DNA of 64,000 nucleotides, from the NCBI RefSeq assembly GCF_020080835.1, contig NC_058165.1:737967-801966 (forward strand), read 5' to 3'. The notes under the pieces were generated by a model, which was given only the letters and a program-made list of their open reading frames with translations, searched no databases and was not told where the DNA came from. Below are positions 60,201 through 64,000 of the stretch, in pieces (position 1 is the stretch's first letter; each line of letters begins with the position of its first letter). A program made the position numbers and the translations under genes. Source of the DNA: Cotesia glomerata (lineage: Eukaryota > Arthropoda > Insecta > Hymenoptera > Braconidae).

Positions 60201-63200
60201 ATTTAAGGCCTTGGTAGCTTTTGAATAGTAAAAATACGCTTTTCGACAAAATTTTGTATATGGCATCAAATATCTCTGAAATTACGATAGCTAGAGAAAA
60301 AAGTTTCAGACAAAAATTGTAGCTTTTTAAAAGTACTATTGAAATGCTCCACTAATTTTGTCGTAGGACCGATATTTAAGGCCTTGATGGCCTTCTAAAT
60401 AGACCAAATAAACTTATCAGTGGAATTTTGATAGGTGAGGTTATTAAATTTAAAAATATGATAATTTAAGTCTGATATTTTGGGTTTAAATGATAATATA
60501 AGGAAAGCGTAATCATTAACGGAAGGCGCGACCGCGAGAAACAGAATGGTTGGGTTTAAAAACAAGCGGTTACAATGGTTTTGTTGCAATGAATTTCTAG
60601 CTGCACCCTAACAATGTGACCCCTCGTTGGCTCTTGGCTCTCTAATTAATTTTGTATGTGTCGCACGCGACCACATAAGAAGAACACAGCGTTAAGAGTA
60701 AGAGAGTAGAAGGGGGTAGTAGGGGAAGAACGGGATGGGTGGTTTATATTCTCGGTTATAAAGTCTTGAATTCTTCAAGCAGTAACAACGGATTCGAGTA
60801 CAGTGGGATCCACTCGAATCGAGAATGCAGAAGATGCACGTGCCGTAACAAACTCTTCAGTTTTAATAAATTAATAATTAAAATCCGTTTGAAACGCTTT
60901 TATTTAGTTTTTTTTTTCTACTGTGGTTGCAAATGAAGGGGATTTTCTTTTAGAATTACTAAAATACTACAACTTTTGTTTGAAACTTTTTTTTCTAACT
61001 CCCATATTTTCCGATTTATTCTATTCCGTATATAAAATTTCACCGAAAAGCTTATTTTTACTATTCAAACGCTACCAAGGCCTTAAATGTAGGTCCTACG
61101 AGAAAATCACTGAAGATTTTTTTGTAGGGCTTGGAAAATGCTACAACTTTTGTTTGAAATATTTTTCTCTAACTTCCATAGTTTCGGAGTAATTTGATGC
61201 CATATACTCCAATCTTCTCGAAGGAGCCTTCTTGAGGTAAACTCCTCAAAAATCGATTAAGTCCAGCATTATACAGTGACAAAAGCTCGAACAATACCAC
61301 CCGAAGCTCTATAAACAATGCATAACACCCCAGGGCTTAGCAAGCAAACTTTAATAACAATTTCTTGCTTGCAGCATTATCCACATATGGACGCCAAGCA
61401 GATGGAGCTTCAGCGCGTGCAAAGCGAGCAGCTGAAGCGCCAGCAAGAGCAGATGATCCACCACCACAACAACCTCCAGGAGCTGCAGAACCAGATTTCC
61501 AAGGGTCAGATCATGCCTAGCACCCAGTCCCTGATGTTCCTTCCGTTTCTGGAGCAGCTTAGAGGGTTGCCAGTGTCCTCTATGCCTCCACCCACCTCCA
61601 CGGGGAACAAACATATCAACTCTATTGCCAGTGTAAGTATTTAATCATCAATTTTGCTGAATACTGATTACTGATTATTTATTACTGTTTACTGATAACT
61701 ACTTACTGATGATTACTGATTACTGATAACTGATTCCTGACTCCTGATTAATAATTACTGATTACTAATTCTAGATAACTGATTCCTGATTACTGATTAC
61801 TGATTAATAATGACTGATTCCTGATTACTAATTACTAACTGATTACTAATTCCTGATAACTGATTAATGATGACTGATTCCTGATTTCTGATAACTGATT
61901 ACTGATTTCTTATAACTGATTACTGATTAATGATTACTGATTCCTGATTACCAATCACTTACTGATTACTAATTACTTACTGATTACTAATTACTTACTG
62001 ATTACTAATTACTTACTGATTACTAATTACTTACTGATTACTAATTACTTACTTATTACTAATTACTTACTCATTACTAATTATTTACTGATTACTAATT
62101 ACTTACTGATTACTAATTACTTACTGATTACTAATTATTTACTGATTACTAATTCCTAATAACTGATTCCTGATTACTGATTAATAATTACTGATTCCTG
62201 ATAGCTGATTACGGATTAATGATTACTAATTCCTGATTACTAATTACTTACTGATTACTGATCCCTGATAACTGATTCCTGATAAGTTATCAGTAATAAC
62301 TAATTCTTGGTTATTGATCTCTTATTACTGATTAATAATTACTGATTCCTAAGTACTAATAACTTACTGATTACTGATAACTAATTCCTGATTACTGAAT
62401 AATAATTACTGATTCCTGATTACTAAATACTTTCTGATTACTGATTCCTGATTACTGGTTACTGATTACTGATTAATTACTGATTACTGATTACTGATTA
62501 CTGATTACTGATTGTAATTCCAGATGATCCAGCGTGAACCCCAAGGCTGGACCCCTCTAGAAAAAGAGCGGTCACCTACCCCCGTAGCAGCCGCTCCAAC
62601 AACAGCACCCCTGCAAGATCCCGACGCTCCGCTGAACCTGACCAAGCCCAAATGTGCTGATTCCTCACCCGGAGAAGGTAGCAGCAGTCAAGAGCAACCT
62701 CTGGCTGCTACTGCTCCGAAATTGTTTCCCCCAGGGCTGCCAATGCCCAGAAACTACCTTCCCAGTATGCCCTACGCTGGTCTTCCTCCTCATCTAGGGT
62801 CCATGTCGTCGCCAAGTAAGTAGTCAACCAATAATTGATGATCAATCTTAAGTCTTGTATTGGATCTTATCTTATTGTCCTTTGCTTTGCAGTAATGGTA
62901 AAAGACGAACCTGGAGCATCAGCAGCGTCCAGCGCAGCTGTGGAAAAGCACTTTGCTATGCATGGGATCTACGGTTTGCAGTCCGGAGCATCAGCATCTC
63001 CGCAGCGACCAATGAAACAGTTTTCTCGAGAAGATGCGATGTCTGATGATCAAGATTTCTTGGCTAGCACCCACCGTAAGTATCTGGATGATGTTAGTAC
63101 TTAGATCTTGATGTTCTTGACCTGGTCCTTGATGTTCCTCATCTGGTCCTTGATATTCCTAATTCAATACTTTCTTCTAACCTGTTCCATGATGTTCCTG

Positions 63201-64000
63201 ACCTAATTCTTGATATTCCTAACTTCGTTCTTAATATTTTTCACCTGGTTCTTGATGTTACTTACCTATTACTGTGCTATAACCTAGTTCTTAATCTTCC
63301 TGACCTAGTTATTGATATTTCTAACTTGGTTTTTGATATTATTGACCTGGTCGTTGATGTTTCTCATTCAGAACTTTCTTCTGACCTGATTCTTGATGTT
63401 CCTGATCCAGTTCTTGACATTCCTAACTTAGTTCTTGATGTTTAGCACCTGGTCCTTGATGTTCTTTACCTATTACTGTGCTATGACCTGGTCTTTAATA
63501 TTTCTGACCCAGTTTTTGATGTTCCTAATGTGGCTTTTGATGTTCTTGACCTGGTCCTTGATGTTCCTCATCCATTACTTCACTATAATCTGGTCCTTGA
63601 TCTTCCTAACCCAGTATTTTCAAGTTTATTGCTAATTCTTGATCTTATATTCCAGTTTGGCGAGACCCAGGCTACAAGGTCCCAGAGGATATAACCGAAA
63701 AGGCGAAAATGGTGCGCCAGCAGAAGCGAGAAAGTGAAAACAAGCCACACATAAAGAGGCCGATGAACGCGTTCATGGTCTGGGCGAAAGACGAGCGGCG
63801 CAAGATCTTGAAAGCCTGTCCTGACATGCACAATTCAAACATATCAAAGATCCTGGGCGCCAGGTGGAAGGCCATGTCTAATTCGGAAAAGCAGCCGTAC
63901 TACGAGGAGCAGTCCAGGCTGTCAAAGCTCCACATGGAGAAGCATCCGGACTACAGGTACCGGCCCAGACCCAAAAGAACCTGTATCGTAGACGGCAAGA
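47657..64000 (+). CDS. SoxD: SoxD-family HMG-box transcription factor, six exons, 3' end beyond window
   Basis: This is a nuclear DNA-binding protein of the SoxD group (fly Sox102F, vertebrate Sox5/6/13). These proteins bind AACAAT-like sites in the minor groove, dimerise through a coiled coil and mostly act by recruiting co-factors. Six exons with GT-AG junctions splice in frame to 641 codons plus one base: 47657-48234, 51154-51421, 61375-61632, 62524-62815, 62893-63075, 63656-64000. Domain order: residues 1-192 Ser/Pro/Asn-rich; about 255-345 coiled coil and Gln-rich box; 404-407 PLNL; 468-471 VKDE; HMG box from 558. The exon 2/exon 3 junction joins REQLSLQQDQK to HYPHMDAKQMELQ, which aligns without a gap to the vertebrate SoxD zipper/Q-box, so no conserved exon is missing in the 9.95-kb intron. 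The HMG box carries insect-like KACPDMHNSN and ARWKAMSN. The C-terminal part lies outside the window. Tissue-specific regulation is expected for the family but is not shown here. Confidence 0.95.
48235..48679. other. SoxD intron 1, unassigned part
   Basis: Non-repetitive AT-rich intron sequence after the exon 1 donor; nothing recognised. Confidence 0.5.
48680..49010 (+). repeat. Dimeric repeat I, copy 3 (SoxD intron 1)
   Basis: Both halves present (TAGTTTTTTGTAGGTCTTGA, AAGGCGTCCCATT, then TAGGGCTTGAGTAGGGCTAC, AAGGCGACCCACT). No head or tail extension. Confidence 0.93.
49011..49742. other. SoxD intron 1, unassigned GC-richer part
   Basis: 49180-49560 is less AT-rich and not repetitive. The frames there (49281-49502 -, 49362-49637 +) have no family likeness. 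It could hold an intronic enhancer or alternative exon; no direct evidence. Confidence 0.3.
49743..51120. repeat. Minisatellite C (CCTGATCATCAATATTGTTG), SoxD intron 1
   Basis: Units of about 27-30 bases: ACCTGATCATCAATATTGTT plus GTTATCA. About 48 units, ending some 35 bases before the exon 2 acceptor. The near-multiple-of-three period and lack of stops keep frames of up to 230 codons open on both strands (INIVVINLI- and MIRLITTI-type repeats); they are not genes. Confidence 0.95.
51154..51421 (+). CDS. SoxD: SoxD coding exon 2 (Ser/Thr-rich linker and start of coiled coil)
   Basis: This exon encodes residues 193-282. It enters in phase 2 after acceptor TTTCAG and leaves in phase 0 at donor AAG|GTACAC (51422). 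A Ser/Thr-rich linker (SISNSVAASPPSASRR...TTTTA) leads into ESNAEKERRLDEMIKHLQLIREQL. The latter corresponds to the AEKERQL...LREQL start of the SoxD leucine-zipper region. The acceptor is a tandem CAGCAG (51151-51156), and either AG keeps the frame, so one Ser may be optional. The donor lacks the usual A/G-A-G-T after GT and looks only moderate. Confidence 0.9.
51690..52140 (+). repeat. Dimeric repeat I, copy 4, with head and tail (SoxD intron 2)
   Basis: The fullest copy: head (TTAATAAAGCTTTATGCTTT, GTTGTCTGCTACACTAAGGC), two halves, and tail (GAAAATCCGTGAAACAGG to CAAAACGTGACATT). It probably represents the complete unit of about 450 bp. Confidence 0.93.
52141..53189. other. SoxD intron 2, unassigned part
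   Basis: AT-rich with poly-T runs (52447-52459, 52601-52617). The small GC-richer patch 52950-53180 has an open frame without a domain and without good splice sites on both sides. Confidence 0.35.
53190..54010 (+). repeat. Satellite O, unit about 142 bp, 6 units (SoxD intron 2)
   Basis: GCAACGAAGGTTTGTAGGGG starts at 53299, with relatives at 53441, 53582, near 53726, and at 53868. TTTTTGAATAAATGGGAAGC and TTTATTTTGGGTTCTCAGAT are other landmarks. Confidence 0.92.
54011..55479. other. SoxD intron 2, mostly unassigned
   Basis: 54120-54460 is less AT-rich with no supported exon. 54470-54720 is a run of GGAAAATTTTCC-like text similar to 43.9-44.9 kb. A GT-rich tract (GGGTGGGTGTGTGTGTAAG) is at 54800-54818. 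Confidence 0.35.
55480..56160 (+). repeat. Satellite P, unit about 174 bp, about 4 units (SoxD intron 2)
   Basis: ATCTTCTACAACCCTTCGTT (and variants) at 55515, 55690, 55862 and 56036; TTTTCCGGCTTTTTTTCACC between them. Confidence 0.92.
56161..56679. other. SoxD intron 2, unassigned AT-rich part
   Basis: Nothing recognised. Confidence 0.3.
56680..57060 (+). repeat. Satellite Q, + orientation, 2 units (SoxD intron 2)
   Basis: TTTTTGATAGGGCTTATAAA, GCTACAACTTTTGTTTGAAA, AAGGCCTTAAATATCGCTCC; unit about 175 bp. Confidence 0.9.
57061..57659. other. Spacer between inverted satellite Q blocks
   Basis: AT-rich to 57300, then about 300 bases less AT-rich with frames on the minus strand (57280-57525, 57395-57691) that have no recognisable domain. 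Confidence 0.3.
57660..57960 (-). repeat. Satellite Q, - orientation, about 1.7 units
   Basis: TTTCAAACAAAAGTTGTA, AAGCCCTATCAAAAAGG and TTTAAGGCCTTGATGACGTT: the reverse complement of the block at 56680-57060, so the two could pair in the SoxD pre-mRNA. Confidence 0.9.
57961..58639. other. SoxD intron 2, unassigned part
   Basis: 58290-58620 is less AT-rich; the frame 58460-58645 has no domain. C9 run near 58579. Confidence 0.3.
58640..59165 (+). repeat. Satellite Q, + orientation, 3 units
   Basis: GCTACAACTTTTGTTTGAAA-type motif with CTACA at 58734, 58906 and 59081; GAGTTATTTGATGCCATATA; AAGGCCTTAAATATAGGTCC. Unit about 174 bp. Confidence 0.93.
59166..59689. other. SoxD intron 2, unassigned part
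   Basis: Non-repeat sequence between inverted Q blocks; frame 59338-59586 (-) has no domain. Confidence 0.3.
59690..60450 (-). repeat. Satellite Q, - orientation, about 4 units
   Basis: GTTTCAAACAAAAGTTGTAG, ATAGGACCCATATTTAAGGC and GCTTTTCGGTGAAATTTTAT repeat at about 175 bases, inverted relative to the blocks at 58640 and 60925. Confidence 0.93.
60451..60924. other. SoxD intron 2, unassigned part
   Basis: 60590-60830 is less AT-rich and non-repetitive; nothing recognised. Confidence 0.3.
60925..61210 (+). repeat. Satellite Q, + orientation, 1.6 units
   Basis: CTACAACTTTTGTTTGAAAC at 60969 and again near 61140; ends at GATGCCATATACTCC, 165 bases before the exon 3 acceptor. Confidence 0.92.
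61375..61632 (+). CDS. SoxD: SoxD coding exon 3 (coiled coil / Q-box)
   Basis: This exon encodes residues 283-368 and is in phase 0 at both ends (258 bases, 86 codons), so skipping it would keep the frame. The acceptor is TTGCTTGCAG and the donor GT at 61633 (GTAAGT). The sequence is Gln/Leu/Lys-rich (KQMELQRVQSEQLKRQQEQM, HHHNNLQELQNQI), typical of the SoxD zipper and Q-box used for homo- and heterodimerisation. It continues into SLMFLPFLEQLRGLP, the insect counterpart of the vertebrate PPLMIPVFPP segment. Loss of this exon would remove most of the dimerisation surface but leave the HMG box. Confidence 0.93.
61640..62515 (+). repeat. Minisatellite D (CTGATTACTAATTAC), filling SoxD intron 3
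   Basis: Variants of TACTGATTACTGAT, TTCCTGATAACTGA and ACTAATTACTTACT cover almost the whole 891-base intron, from a few bases after the donor to within about 8 bases of the acceptor AG. A regular 17-base sub-array (TACTAATTACTTACTGAT type) lies at 61965-62130. The array supplies many CTGAT/CTAAT branch-point matches. Confidence 0.95.
62524..62815 (+). CDS. SoxD: SoxD coding exon 4 (Pro/Ala-rich, PLNL motif)
   Basis: This exon encodes residues 369-465 plus one base (it leaves in phase 1). The acceptor is GTAATTCCAG and the donor CCAA|GTAAGT at 62816. It starts MIQREPQGWTPLEKERSPTP, an internal continuation and not a translation start. It contains DAPLNLTKPK with PLNL at residues 404-407, matching the PLNLS segment of vertebrate SoxD that is known as a CtBP-type co-repressor contact. 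The usual S is T here. The rest is Pro/Ala/Ser-rich and probably disordered (LPMPRNYLPSMPYAGLPPH). Confidence 0.93.
62893..63075 (+). CDS. SoxD: SoxD coding exon 5 (sumoylation-type site)
   Basis: The exon is 183 bases long and in phase 1 at both ends, so it can be skipped without a frameshift. The acceptor is TTTGCTTTGCAG; the donor is CACC|GTAAGT at 63076. Intron 4 before it is only 77 bases. The first complete codons give M-V-K-D-E, where VKDE (residues 468-471) fits the psi-K-x-E sumoylation consensus; SoxD proteins are known SUMO targets. The remainder (KHFAMHGIYGLQSGASASPQ, REDAMSDDQDFL) is a low-complexity linker to the HMG exon. I do not recognise a domain in it. Confidence 0.92.
63090..63650 (+). 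repeat. Minisatellite (CTTGATGTTCCTGACCTGGT), filling SoxD intron 5
   Basis: Units of about 21 bases such as TTGATGTTCCTGACCTGGTC and TTGATATTCCTAACTTAGTT cover the 580-base intron almost from donor to acceptor. Each unit contains a CTGAC or CTAAC branch-point match in a pyrimidine-rich setting. A longer period (TACCTATTACTGTGCTATGA at about 63265 and 63467) is visible. Confidence 0.93.
63656..64000 (+). CDS. SoxD: SoxD coding exon 6 (HMG box), cut by window end
   Basis: Acceptor TATATTCCAG; the split codon C|TT gives Leu 527, then WRDPGYKVPEDITEKAKMVR leads to the HMG box beginning HIKRPMNAFMVWAKDERRKI at 63748 (residue 558). Landmarks seen: RPMNAFMVW, the DMHNSNISKILG helix, ARWKAMSN, EKQPYYEEQ, and HPDYRYRPRPKRT, a basic tail that serves as nuclear localisation signal in the family. 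All core DNA-contact positions I can identify are intact. The frame is still open at base 64000 (CIVDGK follows the basic tail), so the C-terminal domain and stop lie to the right. In sequence it is closer to insect than vertebrate SoxD (KACPDM instead of QAFPDM). Confidence 0.97.

Overview
The window is an AT-rich stretch of an arthropod nuclear genome. It is almost certainly from an insect, and a parasitoid-type hymenopteran is my best guess from the base composition and repeat load; I cannot name a species. There are no bacterial operons, phage genes or CRISPR loci. One protein-coding gene can be supported: a SoxD transcription factor (orthologue of fly Sox102F and of vertebrate Sox5/6/13) on the + strand. 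Six coding exons are readable: 47657-48234, 51154-51421, 61375-61632, 62524-62815, 62893-63075 and 63656-64000. They join in frame into 641 codons and run off the right edge inside the region just after the HMG box. The N-terminal MSSKR start, the coiled coil/Q-rich block, the PLNL co-repressor motif, a VKDE sumoylation-type site and the HMG DNA-binding domain appear in the expected SoxD order.

Left of 47.6 kb no coding gene is recognisable. That region is either upstream intergenic DNA or, quite possibly, long 5' introns of the same gene. A few GC-richer islands may hold non-coding first exons, promoters or enhancers: about 4.0, 31.5, 38.0, 40.1 and 43.7 kb. All are low-confidence.

Most of the window is tandem or dispersed repeats. 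A 153-bp satellite family (here 'A') recurs in ten short arrays between 4.3 and 20.1 kb in both orientations, often bounded by a motif like GGTTATGGGCCCAG. Four arrays of a GATATTCAGG minisatellite ('B') lie between 20.8 and 31.2 kb. From 32 to 36 kb there are a foldback element with CGCG-rich arms and a 1.57-kb element with CACTG termini. From 36.7 to 61.2 kb there is a series of different satellites with similar periods (about 170-190 bp), several sharing a GTAG...CTACAA core. SoxD introns 1, 3 and 5 each carry a private short-unit array reaching close to a splice site.

The most interesting items are a twice-occurring element of about 0.36-0.39 kb that has a tRNA-like core between 43-bp direct repeats, the boundary-marked dispersed satellite A, the core shared by several satellites, and the intron-filling arrays whose units resemble splicing signals. 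All coordinates were read by eye; repeat borders are accurate to roughly 10-20 bases unless stated.
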